Origin: Geminicoccaceae bacterium
GTDB taxonomy: Bacteria > Pseudomonadota > Alphaproteobacteria > Geminicoccales > Geminicoccaceae
Assembly: GCA_020446285.1 (NCBI GenBank)
Contig: JAGREZ010000185.1
Location: 1 to 8,066 of the forward strand
Length of the DNA stretch: 8,066 nt
Reading direction: 5' to 3'
Both the position numbers and the translations under genes were made by a program. Of this stretch, positions 1 through 6,937 are shown piece after piece. The first letter of the stretch is position 1; every line of letters begins with the position of its first letter. Below the pieces are notes generated by a model that was given only the letters and a program-made list of their open reading frames with translations, was not told the origin of the DNA and searched no databases.

Positions 1-413
1 AGCTCGAACTGGGTTTTCTCAGCGAGGCGCGCATGGAGGAACTGCTTGATCGGGCCGACGCCGCGCTCTTCGCCTATCGCGAAATCGATGCGAGTGGCGT
101 CGCATTGAGTGCGGTCAGCCGCGGTCTGCCGATTCTTGCATCCGCCATCGGCGGTTTCGCCGAGATGTTCGAAGATGGCGAAGGGGCGGAACTCGTACCG
201 GCGGGCGATGTCGAGGTGATCGCCGCCATCCTTCGCCGCTGGTCTGCTGGACCCGAAAGACTGGACGATCTGCGTGCGCGGATGATCCTTCGACGTAATG
301 CCATTCCTTCCTGGGACGAGATCGCCGCACGCACGCTCGCTGTCTACGAACGGGCCGCGCGTCAATGGCGCGGCGAAAGCAGGCGGCCGCGGCCGGTTGC
401 GGAAGGCCCATGA
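1..413 (+). CDS. Glycosyltransferase family 4-type, C-terminal part (5' end outside window)
   Basis: The reading frame is open from base 3 and has no start in the window. A Met codon at 33 is internal, because the residues before it already read as normal protein. About 136 residues are visible. They match the end of a GT-B fold, GT4-type transferase: a segment resembling the nucleotide-sugar binding region around AYREIDASGVAL (residues 24-35 of the visible part), then SRGLPILAS and IGGFAEM, then a GD-containing loop and a final amphipathic helix (SWDEIAARTLAVYERAA). In this class the region binds the donor nucleotide sugar and the enzyme works at the cytoplasmic face of the inner membrane. 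The usual second Glu of the E-x7-E motif is not obvious; the DASG variant resembles subfamilies with a QSG-like motif. The stop overlaps the next start as ATGA, so the two genes are probably translationally coupled. Donor and acceptor are unknown. Confidence 0.8.
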   Translation, partial: LELGFLSEARMEELLDRADAALFAYREIDASGVALSAVSRGLPILASAIGGFAEMFEDGEGAELVPAGDVEVIAAILRRWSAGPERLDDLRARMILRRNAIPSWDEIAARTLAVYERAARQWRGESRRPRPVAEGP

Positions 414-1483
414 ACGAACAACTGCCCGGCGTCACGATCATCGTCGACAACTACAATTCCGAGCGTTTCATCGCTGACGCGATCGAAAGTGCCATCGGCC
501 AGGACCATGACCGGGTCGAGGTGATCGTCGTCGATGATGCGTCCACCGACGGATCGCGCGAGATCATCGGGCGTTATGCCAACCGCGCCACGGTGATCCT
601 CCTGCAGGAGAACCGGGGTCAGGTCGCGGCGATCAACGAGGCGTGGCCGCGCGCGGCACACGAGATCCTGATCTTCCTCGATGGCGATGACGTGCTCATG
701 CCAAATGCCGCCTCGACCATCGCCGCCAACTGGGAGGAGGGGTTGTCCAAGATGCAGTTCCTGCTTGCCAGCATCGACAGTGAATGCCGGACGCTTGGTC
801 ATGTTGCACCGAAATATCCCGACGACCTCGATACCGAGACGATCCGTCGCGAGATCCTGCGTACCGGCAGTTATCCCTGTCCCCAGGCCTGCGGCAATGC
901 CTATGCAAAATCGTTTCTCGAAAAGCTCGCGCCGATCGAGGGGCTGCGCTGGATGGACATGATACTCGAGGTCAATGCGCCCTTTTACGGCGAGATTCGC
1001 ACGCTGCGCAAAGCACTTGCCTGCTATCGCATTCATGAGGGAAACGATTCCGGCCAGACCGAGGACGATCCCGACCGGTTTGCCCGCTATACGCGCATCT
1101 TCGAGGAGAAGCTCGACTACCTGGAATTGCGATGCCATCGGCTCGGCATCGAGTTCGACAATGAGGCGGCCCGCCGGCGTGCGCTCTGGTATCTTGAACT
1201 CAAGCTTACCGAGGCGAAGATCGAACCGCTGGAAACCTACAGCTATATCAGGGGGCTGGGCTGTGCGCACCAGGCTCTTCGTGCTGTCTTCCGTTCGCCT
1301 CACACGTTGCGTCAGCGTCTTTTTCGCGCCTTGTGGCTTACTCTTGTAGCGCTTTCGCCGCGCCTGATCGCGCAAAGACTCATACGATTGCGGTATATTG
1401 TCCCCGACCGGCCGCGCTGGATCGAGAATCTGATCGGTCCGAAACTTGCTCCGCTGGCGGCCCTGTTCTGGTTCGGAGGATAA
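410..1483 (+). CDS. Glycosyltransferase family 2 (GT-A fold)
   Basis: The protein has 357 residues and is predicted to transfer a sugar from a nucleotide donor to a growing lipid-linked glycan. The N-terminus has the GT2 signature: a beta strand (VTIIVDNYNSERF, residues 8-20), VDDASTDGS at 41-49, then QENRGQVAAINEA. The metal/nucleotide-binding DxD-type motif is FLDGDD at 89-94. Near residues 182-215 come the WMD segment and ACYRIHEGNDSG, which resembles the YRxHxxN block of many exopolysaccharide GT2 enzymes. The C-terminal 80 residues are basic and partly hydrophobic (LWLTLVALSPRLI), suggesting membrane association. The ATG at 410 is preferred over one at 365 because it overlaps the previous stop as ATGA, has a purine-rich GGAAGG just upstream (spacing only 3 nt), and begins the protein a few residues before the first Rossmann strand. 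The sugar transferred cannot be told. Confidence 0.9.
   Translation: MNEQLPGVTIIVDNYNSERFIADAIESAIGQDHDRVEVIVVDDASTDGSREIIGRYANRATVILLQENRGQVAAINEAWPRAAHEILIFLDGDDVLMPNAASTIAANWEEGLSKMQFLLASIDSECRTLGHVAPKYPDDLDTETIRREILRTGSYPCPQACGNAYAKSFLEKLAPIEGLRWMDMILEVNAPFYGEIRTLRKALACYRIHEGNDSGQTEDDPDRFARYTRIFEEKLDYLELRCHRLGIEFDNEAARRRALWYLELKLTEAKIEPLETYSYIRGLGCAHQALRAVFRSPHTLRQRLFRALWLTLVALSPRLIAQRLIRLRYIVPDRPRWIENLIGPKLAPLAALFWFGG
1475..1480 (+). promoter_or_regulatory. Ribosome binding site for the GT8-like gene
   Basis: GGAGGA lies at the very end of the GT2 gene, directly before its TAA stop, and 7 nt before a GTG codon at 1488. This near-consensus Shine-Dalgarno sequence decides the GTG at 1488 as start rather than an in-frame ATG at 1446, which lacks such a site and would overlap the GT2 gene by 38 bp. 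Confidence 0.75.
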
Positions 1484-1487
1484 TCCC

Positions 1488-2366
1488 GTGGGCAGCGCAC
1501 TCGATTCACGCACCGTCATCGTCAGCGGTGCGGATACCGGCTATTTTTCCATGCTCATGAACCTGTTGCGTTCCATCGAGTGTGCCGAAGGGCTGGGCCA
1601 TCCCACCATCGCCGTGTTCGATCTCGGACTCGAACAGGTCGAGCGCGAACTGCTTGAGGCGCGCGGCGTGCACCTGCTGACACCGATGGGGCATTTTGGC
1701 GTTTCCATCGAGGGCGCACGTCCCGTCGTTCCGGGGCTGCTCGTCCGGCCGTTCCTCGAAGACTATCTTCCCGATTTCGACCGTTTCATCTGGCTCGATG
1801 CCGATGCGTGGGTCCAGCGGGCGGATTCGCTCCTTCGTCTCAATGACGGGGCCGCCCGGGTCGGCCTGTCGCTCGTGCATGAACGCGAACAGACCTATGT
1901 ATGGCCGCTCGAGCTGCGTGGCTGGGTCGCCAAGCACAGCATCATGGGCTACGGCGTCGCCGGCGGACTGCGCATGCTTGTCCGGCCCATGCTCAATGCC
2001 GGGGTCTACGCCATCGCCCGCGGTGCACCGCACGCCGAACTCTGGCGCAGGCGCTTTGCCCGCGCCATCGGGCGTACCAGCCGCGTCGTGCCGCATGACC
2101 AGTTTTCACTGAATGCCGCCATCTGGCTGGATCACCCCGAAACCGACATTCTCGACCCGCATCACAACTGGATCTGCAATCGCTCGCTGCCCCGGTGGAA
2201 CGAGAAGCTGCAGATGTTCTGCGTGCCCACAGCACCGTATCGCCCGCTCGGCATCGTCCATCTCGCGGGTCATCTCAAGACGGGACCGGTGGAACTGCGC
2301 ACGACCACCGGTCAGCGCCGACGAATGATCCTGCGGATGGACCCGGAGGCCCTGTTGACGACATGA
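1488..2366 (+). CDS. GT8-like glycosyltransferase
   Basis: The protein has 292 residues and is predicted to be a cytoplasmic GT-A fold transferase acting in polysaccharide assembly. The layout follows family GT8: an N-terminal strand and loop with a nucleotide-binding look (TVIVSGADTGYF, residues 9-20), a DxD motif inside FIWLDADAWV (DAD at 104-106), the LNAGVYA block at 169-175, HDQFSLNAAIW at 203-213 (the usual D-Q-x-x-L-N element), and a C-terminal H-x-x-G-x-x-K (His258, Gly261, Lys264). The last is the GT8 metal and phosphate-binding motif, although the usual KPW ending is replaced by KTGP. Start is GTG at 1488 with GGAGGA 7 nt upstream. The gene sits 4 bp after the GT2 gene and overlaps the flippase start as ATGA, so it is part of the same operon. 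Overall identity to classical GT8 enzymes is probably low, and automatic pipelines may call it hypothetical. Sugar specificity is unknown. Confidence 0.72.
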   Translation: MGSALDSRTVIVSGADTGYFSMLMNLLRSIECAEGLGHPTIAVFDLGLEQVERELLEARGVHLLTPMGHFGVSIEGARPVVPGLLVRPFLEDYLPDFDRFIWLDADAWVQRADSLLRLNDGAARVGLSLVHEREQTYVWPLELRGWVAKHSIMGYGVAGGLRMLVRPMLNAGVYAIARGAPHAELWRRRFARAIGRTSRVVPHDQFSLNAAIWLDHPETDILDPHHNWICNRSLPRWNEKLQMFCVPTAPYRPLGIVHLAGHLKTGPVELRTTTGQRRRMILRMDPEALLTT

Positions 2367-3853
2367 ACGAGGAGCCGGGGAGACGAACAGCGGCGGCCGG
2401 CGCGACGAGCGTCGCGCGCAACGCGTTCTGGCGCTTTCTCGAGATTTCTGGCGCCGAGATCATTTCCTTCGGCTTCATGGTTCTGCTCGCCCGGATTCTC
2501 GCACCGGCGGATTTCGGCGTCATCGCCATGGCTACCGGCATGATCCTCATCGCCCAGTCGGTGGTCTTTCACGGCTTCGCCGAACAGGCCATCCAGATCG
2601 AGACGCTTGATCGGCGAGCGTTCAACACGCTGCTCTGGTCGAACCTCCTTGTCGGCTTTCTTCTTTGCTCCATCCTCGCCATTGGCGCTTTCCCCCTTTC
2701 AGCACTCACCGGCGAACCTGTGCTGGGGCCGGTGCTCATGACCCTTTCGATCGTGTTGCCGATCATGAGCATCGCCGGCATCTACCAGGCCCGTCTCCGG
2801 CGCGAGATGCGCTTCTTCGGACTGACCTGTCGCGCACTGCTCGCAGTTGCCACGGCTGGCAGCGTCGGCTTCGTGTTCGCTATTCTCGGTTTCGGCGTGT
2901 GGAGTCTCGTTGCCATGCAGATCACCCACGCGACCATGGGCTGTCTCGTCCTGCTCTTCTTCTCGGGCTGGCAACCCGGATTCTCCGTCTCGATCGACCT
3001 GCTCCGGCGCGTTGCGCCCAGTTCATTCCACCTCGCCTCGTCTTTCCTCGCCGACACGACCGGCCGTTATCTTGTTCCGCTTCTTTTGGGCGTCTTCCTG
3101 CCGGCCGGCGCCGTCGGCCTCTATTTTGTCGCCAACCGGCTGATGAACTCGCTTTCCATGCTGACCTTCATGTCGGTAAACGAACTCTGCCTGCCGGTAC
3201 TGGCGCGGGTTCGCGATGACCGGCTGCGGTTCGATGAAGCCGTGCATACGACGATCCGCATCACCACGCTCTTTTGCCTGCCGGCCTTCGCCGGCCTCGC
3301 GCTGATCGCCGATCCCGCGGTGCCGCTTCTCTTTGGCGAGGGCTGGCATGATGCCGTTCCGCCACTGAGAATCCTCGCGGCGCTCGGCATCTTCCCCGCC
3401 TGGGCCGCGATCACGGCGCAGATCCTCGTCGCCGTCGGGCGTCCCGAACGGGCGTTGAGGCTCAATCTGATGATCGCCGCGGCGCTCGTCATTCTCGAAC
3501 TGATCCTCGCCGGTTTCGGTCTGCGGGCTGCCGTTGCCGGTATCGCCCTTGCCTATCTCTCGGTCCTGCCGGCGGCCTGGATCGATCTCCGCCAGGAGGC
3601 AAAGCTGGACATGCGCAGACTGGTCCTCGATCAGGCACCCATGATGGCCGCGGTTCTCGTCATGGCGCTTGCCGTGGTCGGGGTCGAGTCGATGCTCGTG
3701 CAAGGCGCTCCCTGGCTGCGTCTCTTCGCCATGCTGGTCACAGGCGCAGCCACCTACACCCTCGCTTTCTACCTCCTCGCCCCGAACTTCGCCCGCCAGA
3801 TCCTGCGCCAGCTTGCCACGGCCATTCTGCCGTCCAGACCAGCCGTTCTATGA
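2363..3853 (+). CDS. MOP-superfamily polysaccharide flippase (Wzx/WzxC-like)
   Basis: The protein has 496 residues, a usual length for lipid-linked oligosaccharide flippases (Polysacc_synt type). It should move an undecaprenyl-linked repeat unit from the cytoplasmic to the periplasmic side of the inner membrane. A short charged N-terminus is followed by the family's opening helix, NAFWRFLEISGAEIISFGF (residues 20-38), then LARILAPADFGVIAMA. About a dozen hydrophobic segments follow, for example near 52-73, 93-115, 122-143, 156-176, 178-201, 232-255, 300-322, 335-358, 366-385, 388-406, 424-442 and 452-473. Basic loops such as RLRREMR (144-150) lie between them. ATG at 2363 overlaps the previous stop as ATGA. 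A GGAGG at 2345-2349 is 13 nt away, so translation probably relies on coupling. A far-upstream in-frame start at 2195 would overlap the GT8-like gene by 172 bp and adds no family-like sequence. The 3' end overlaps the convergent oxidoreductase gene by 6 bp. Confidence 0.92.
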   Translation: MNEEPGRRTAAAGATSVARNAFWRFLEISGAEIISFGFMVLLARILAPADFGVIAMATGMILIAQSVVFHGFAEQAIQIETLDRRAFNTLLWSNLLVGFLLCSILAIGAFPLSALTGEPVLGPVLMTLSIVLPIMSIAGIYQARLRREMRFFGLTCRALLAVATAGSVGFVFAILGFGVWSLVAMQITHATMGCLVLLFFSGWQPGFSVSIDLLRRVAPSSFHLASSFLADTTGRYLVPLLLGVFLPAGAVGLYFVANRLMNSLSMLTFMSVNELCLPVLARVRDDRLRFDEAVHTTIRITTLFCLPAFAGLALIADPAVPLLFGEGWHDAVPPLRILAALGIFPAWAAITAQILVAVGRPERALRLNLMIAAALVILELILAGFGLRAAVAGIALAYLSVLPAAWIDLRQEAKLDMRRLVLDQAPMMAAVLVMALAVVGVESMLVQGAPWLRLFAMLVTGAATYTLAFYLLAPNFARQILRQLATAILPSRPAVL

Positions 3854-4894
3854 AACGGACCTTGTCCGGACCGTTCTGCGTTCGCCGGTTTCGGCCGAAC
3901 GCTTGATCGCCTCGACGCAGGCAAGCGTTGCAAGTCCTTCATCCGCCGGAACCAGCGGGTTTGCACGTCCGCCGATGACTTCGCCGAAATGCGCCATCTG
4001 CCGTAGCAGTGGATCCGCCGGCTCGAAACGCAGTCGTTCGCTTTCGATCGGATTCCACCAGCTTCGTTCGCCGGGATGGGACCAGAGGCGGAGATCCGGC
4101 ACCGACAGCGAGCCATGCGTTCCGCCGATGGCGATCGACGGAACATCGGTGTGGGGATAGGCCGGATTTTCTCCGGACGCGAACTCCCAGCTCCATGGTG
4201 CGACGACCGTATCCGATACCGTCACCGTACCAAGTGCGCCATTGGCGAAACGCAAAAGGATGGCGGCGGTGTCCTCGACATCGAAACCGCGCACGGCATT
4301 CGATTGCCATGCATCAACCTCGACGATTTCGCCGACGAGATGACGAAGCAGGTCGATATCGTGAATGAGATTGATGAAAACCGGCCCCGCGCCCTGCTGG
4401 CTGCGCCAGCTCTCGCGAAAATAGGCGTCGGGCTTGTAGAGCCAGAATTGCGCGTTGACGATGGTCGGCCGGCCGATGCGCCCGTCATTGATGGCGTGCC
4501 GGGCGACGCCGATGAGCGGATTGAGCCGGCGATGATGGCCGACCAGAACGGGAACGCCCGCTGTCGAAGCGGCAGCGACGACAGCGGCGGCGTTCTCGAC
4601 CGTATCGGTGATCGGTTTCTCGATGAGGACCGGCAGTCCATGCCCGATGCAGGCAAGCGCCTGATCGGCATGCAGCCGGTTAGGTGTCGCCAGGATGACC
4701 CCGTCCAGCCGTGCATCGTTCAGGAGTCCGTCCAGCCCGGAATACCACGCGGCACCGGTCTGTTCCGCCAGTTCCGCTGTAGCCTCGTTCGGATCAACGA
4801 TGGCCGCGAGCCAGCCGAACGATCGCGCGAGCGCCACATGCCGGCGTCCGATCAGCCCTGCGCCGACCACGGCGATCCGCCAGGGCGGGCTCAT
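3848..4894 (-). CDS. Gfo/Idh/MocA family NAD(P)-dependent oxidoreductase
   Basis: The protein has 348 residues. The N-terminal Rossmann domain starts at once: IAVVGAGLIGRRH has the G-x-G-x-x-G dinucleotide-binding motif at 11-16, and Asp34 ends the second strand (AIVDPNEA), which favours NAD(H). ILATPN (67-72) and the catalytic-lysine motif EKP (92-94, Lys93) are present. The C-terminal sugar-binding domain shows VGHHRRLNPL (118-127) and GAGPVFINLIHDIDLL (168-183), where His178 and Asp181 match the conserved H-x-x-D of the family. Such enzymes oxidise or reduce a hydroxyl of a sugar, nucleotide sugar or cyclitol in the cytoplasm; here a nucleotide-sugar precursor for the neighbouring polysaccharide genes is likely but not proven. 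The ATG at 4894 overlaps the stop of the upstream GNAT gene as ATGA and puts the Rossmann strand at residue 6, with a weak GAGG 4 nt upstream. It is the last gene of the leftward operon; its TAG stop overlaps the flippase end. Confidence 0.9.
   Translation of the reverse strand: MSPPWRIAVVGAGLIGRRHVALARSFGWLAAIVDPNEATAELAEQTGAAWYSGLDGLLNDARLDGVILATPNRLHADQALACIGHGLPVLIEKPITDTVENAAAVVAAASTAGVPVLVGHHRRLNPLIGVARHAINDGRIGRPTIVNAQFWLYKPDAYFRESWRSQQGAGPVFINLIHDIDLLRHLVGEIVEVDAWQSNAVRGFDVEDTAAILLRFANGALGTVTVSDTVVAPWSWEFASGENPAYPHTDVPSIAIGGTHGSLSVPDLRLWSHPGERSWWNPIESERLRFEPADPLLRQMAHFGEVIGGRANPLVPADEGLATLACVEAIKRSAETGERRTVRTRSVS
3856..3868. terminator. Possible small bidirectional hairpin at operon convergence
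   Basis: A perfect 5-bp GC-rich stem with a 3-nt loop (CGGAC-CTT-GTCCG) begins 3 nt after the flippase stop. Read on the - strand it lies in the last few codons of the oxidoreductase gene and is followed by TTTCATAG. Read on the + strand it is followed by GACCGTTCTGCG, with little T-run. The stem is short for an intrinsic terminator, and an overlapping palindrome (GTCCGGAC, 3864-3871) competes with it, so this is only the best candidate at a junction that has no other one. Confidence 0.2.
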
Positions 4895-6012
4895 GCCGCC
4901 TCGACCCGGCCGCCCGTCCGGATGTCGCGCCATGCCTCCCAGCGGTCTTTCAGGCGGCGCAGCGCCTGTTCGGCGAGGAGGGCGGGGCGGGGACGCCAGA
5001 GAACCAGCGATCGGAGATCGGGGCCCGGCCGGGCGAGACTCGCCTTGTAGCGTTGCTCGCCGGCGAGGAAATCGTAGATCGCAGCGCCGCGTTCGAGATG
5101 GTGCCCGATGGCAAGGACATGGGAGACAATGCCGGGCTTGATCCGGTTGTCGGTTTCGGTGGCAAAACCGCACTGGTAATTGTGGACATGTCCACCGGCG
5201 ATGAAATTGTGCAGATAACCGATTTCACGCTCGCCGCAGCTGATCTTCAGCAGTTCGACAGCGCCCGTTTCGAGAAAGTTTGCGATCATGTGGCGATGGA
5301 AGGTCTCGAAATAGGGATTGGCGAAGGCACCGCCTTCGTGACCGCGCTCGCCCCAGACATGTATGTGCAGGGCCTTCATCCGCTCGAGAAAGGCCAGTCC
5401 CTCCGTGGCGTTTGCGGCGGCACGGACGCTGAGCGGACCTTCCTCGCCAAGCAGGCGCAGGGCGCGGCGAACCTGCTGGCGGCTGTTGCGGCTGAGCATG
5501 GCGGAAATGTCGCCACCGCCGTCGCGCAGGGCATTGAGGTCGATGCGGAAGGTAGGGGCCTGCCAGACGATGCGATGGCGTGGCCAGCGGGCGCATATGG
5601 CATCGGCGACGGGAGCTTCGAGTCCGTGAAGATGCAACTCGTCCCAGCCCTCCTGTTCGTGCAGGAACGCGAGCGCGTCGAGGAGCGGGGCGGACTCGCC
5701 CGCGGGCGCGCCGAGCAGCCCGTTATATTCGAGGAACACGGTATCGATCGATGGATCGCCCGAAATGTTCAGGCTCCAGCGCCGCGCGCGAACGAGTCCG
5801 CCCAGCCGGCGTTCGAGGCTGCGGCAGAGAAAGCCCGCTCGCTCCGGCTCACCGGACCCGTTCCGGCCGTCGAGAAGCGACGGTGCGGAACCGCTGGTGG
5901 CAAGCCAGCTCGAAAGCCAGGCCTCGCCGAGAAACGCATTCGAGGAGCCGGCGCAAAGCCGCCAGACAGGACCGAGCCCGCCGGGTTCTTCAAGAAGTGT
6001 CCAGACCGTCAC
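4891..6012 (-). CDS. BioF2-like GNAT/FemAB-type acyltransferase
   Basis: The protein has 373 residues and the typical length and order of the BioF2-like GNAT (GNAT_6, CelD-related) family. The N-terminal half has the AFLGEAWLSSWL segment (26-37), where family members often carry a conserved P/F-x-x-x-W patch. The second GNAT-like half opens with the basic helix LSRNSRQQVRRALR (173-186), followed by FLERMKALH (208-216). The core includes ELLKISCGEREIGYLHNF (253-270), and it ends with the family's DFLxGxxxYKxSL block (314-326, with Tyr322 and Lys323). Proteins of this type transfer acyl, aminoacyl or acetyl groups, and many sit in exopolysaccharide clusters; donor and acceptor are unknown here. 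Start is GTG at 6012. An in-frame TGA at 6030-6028 rules out any longer form, and a GAAAGG is 11 nt upstream. The 3' end overlaps the oxidoreductase start by 4 bases, so the two are coupled. Confidence 0.82.
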   Translation of the reverse strand: MTVWTLLEEPGGLGPVWRLCAGSSNAFLGEAWLSSWLATSGSAPSLLDGRNGSGEPERAGFLCRSLERRLGGLVRARRWSLNISGDPSIDTVFLEYNGLLGAPAGESAPLLDALAFLHEQEGWDELHLHGLEAPVADAICARWPRHRIVWQAPTFRIDLNALRDGGGDISAMLSRNSRQQVRRALRLLGEEGPLSVRAAANATEGLAFLERMKALHIHVWGERGHEGGAFANPYFETFHRHMIANFLETGAVELLKISCGEREIGYLHNFIAGGHVHNYQCGFATETDNRIKPGIVSHVLAIGHHLERGAAIYDFLAGEQRYKASLARPGPDLRSLVLWRPRPALLAEQALRRLKDRWEAWRDIRTGGRVEAA

Positions 6013-6076
6013 GATGCGTCGCGCCTTTCACCCGGTTGATCCGTTCGGCGCGATGCCGATCGGGACGATGTCGGCC
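6013..6076. other. 64-bp spacer, only intergenic gap in the leftward operon
   Basis: This spacer separates the oxygenase stop from the GTG of the next GNAT gene. It holds a GAAAGG (6029-6024, - strand) that can serve as ribosome binding site, an 8-bp palindrome CCGATCGG (6056-6063) and a 5-bp stem with 5-nt loop (6045-6059). No T-run follows on the - strand and I see no convincing -35/-10 pair. An internal promoter or RNA processing site is possible but unsupported. Confidence 0.4.
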
Positions 6077-6937
6077 TCAACCAAGCCGCAGGAGACGGCG
6101 GCCGAAGCGTTCGGCGCGTGCGACGAGATATTTCGCCTGATCGCGCGAGGCGACGGCGCCGACGGGGGCCGGCGTGATGCCGATGGCGCGCAGGCGGTGG
6201 TTCAGGCGATAGAGATCGGCCTCGCGCACGGAATTTTCACTGCGGAAGGTCACGCTGAGCGAGATTGATACATCGTCCCCGTTCTGTACCCAGTGCGGCG
6301 CGGTCACCGGCTGGAAGACGCCTTCGCCCGGATGCAGCAGGAAGGAAAAGCGGCGGACATCGACCGCCGGGTCGTGCGGCAGGTTGCGGTGCGCGCCGGA
6401 ATGATAGGCTTCGAGCTGTTCCTCGCTGATTGTCTCGCGATCGTCACGGTGCCAGGCGTGCATCGTCTTGTCGCCACGGATCTGCAGGAGGAAATTGTGC
6501 TCGTTGTCGACATGGAACGGTGTGACCGAACCGGGCGAGGAGACGAAGATATAACCTTCGAGCCGGTCGATGCCCGGAGTCACGTTGCCGGCCATTTCGA
6601 TCACCGGGCCGAGAAGATCCTGCAGAAGCTGACGATAGGCCGGATCCTGCTCGATATATTTGAGAACGAGCCAGGACCTGTTGTCGCGAATGCGGGCGAT
6701 GGTTTCCTCCGGCGTCAGTCCGTTGCCGGGGGTCTTGTCGGGATCGATGCCGACGGGAAGATTGCCTGCATTGTATTCGATCGATTCCACCGGCAGGCGC
6801 CTGCAGAGTTCGAGCAGCGCGTCGACCGACAGCAGCGGATCATCGCACACATTGTGGGTGCAGCGAAAATGCCTGTCGGGATAGCAGCGCTCGAACTCGG
6901 CGCGTTCGTATGACAGGACACGATCGGACTTGCTCAC
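6077..6937 (-). CDS. Cupin/JmjC-like protein, putative Fe(II)/2-oxoglutarate oxygenase
   Basis: The protein has 286 residues. It contains a double-stranded beta-helix core of the cupin_8/JmjC type: SVTPFHVDNEHNFLLQI (137-153) gives the first metal ligands His142 and Asp144, RGDKTMHAW follows (Lys157 is a candidate 2-oxoglutarate contact), and APHWVQNG (213-220) gives the distal ligand His215. Together these form a plausible H-x-D...H iron triad. The first 130 residues contain four cysteines (18, 26, 31, 45) and the family-like blocks SIEYNAGNLPVGIDPDK (52-68) and GLTPEETIARI (73-83). Members are usually annotated cupin-like, sometimes wrongly as transcriptional regulators; no DNA-binding domain is visible. 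A hydroxylation or similar oxidation in the cytoplasm is inferred, with substrate unknown. Start is GTG at 6937, overlapping the upstream stop as GTGA, with a good purine-rich ribosome binding site 7 nt before it. A longer form from 7081 would begin with 48 unrelated arginine-rich residues inside the upstream gene. Confidence 0.8.
   Translation of the reverse strand: MSKSDRVLSYERAEFERCYPDRHFRCTHNVCDDPLLSVDALLELCRRLPVESIEYNAGNLPVGIDPDKTPGNGLTPEETIARIRDNRSWLVLKYIEQDPAYRQLLQDLLGPVIEMAGNVTPGIDRLEGYIFVSSPGSVTPFHVDNEHNFLLQIRGDKTMHAWHRDDRETISEEQLEAYHSGAHRNLPHDPAVDVRRFSFLLHPGEGVFQPVTAPHWVQNGDDVSISLSVTFRSENSVREADLYRLNHRLRAIGITPAPVGAVASRDQAKYLVARAERFGRRLLRLG

Noticed and set aside
362..1519. 385-residue open frame on the - strand opposite the GT2 gene
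   Set aside because: It is the antisense of a well-supported GT2 gene, shows no recognisable domain, and long antisense frames are expected in GC-rich genes with G/C third positions.
3023..3703. 226-residue open frame on the - strand opposite the flippase
   Set aside because: The translation is rich in Asp, Glu, Arg, Gly and His with no fold-like pattern, the usual antisense reflection of a hydrophobic membrane protein.
4895..5173. 93-residue N-terminal extension of the oxidoreductase
   Set aside because: It would lie wholly inside the upstream GNAT gene, is rich in Arg and Pro, and the Rossmann strand begins right after the ATG at 4894.
4076..6039. Two long + strand open frames (4076-5050 and 5053-6039), almost end to end
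   Set aside because: Both lie opposite the oxidoreductase and GNAT genes, which carry clear family motifs. The + strand translations have no domain features and are shadows of codon bias.
6045..6059. Stem-loop in the 64-bp spacer as an intrinsic terminator
   Set aside because: The stem is only 5 bp and no T-run follows on the transcribed strand; such stems are common by chance in GC-rich DNA.
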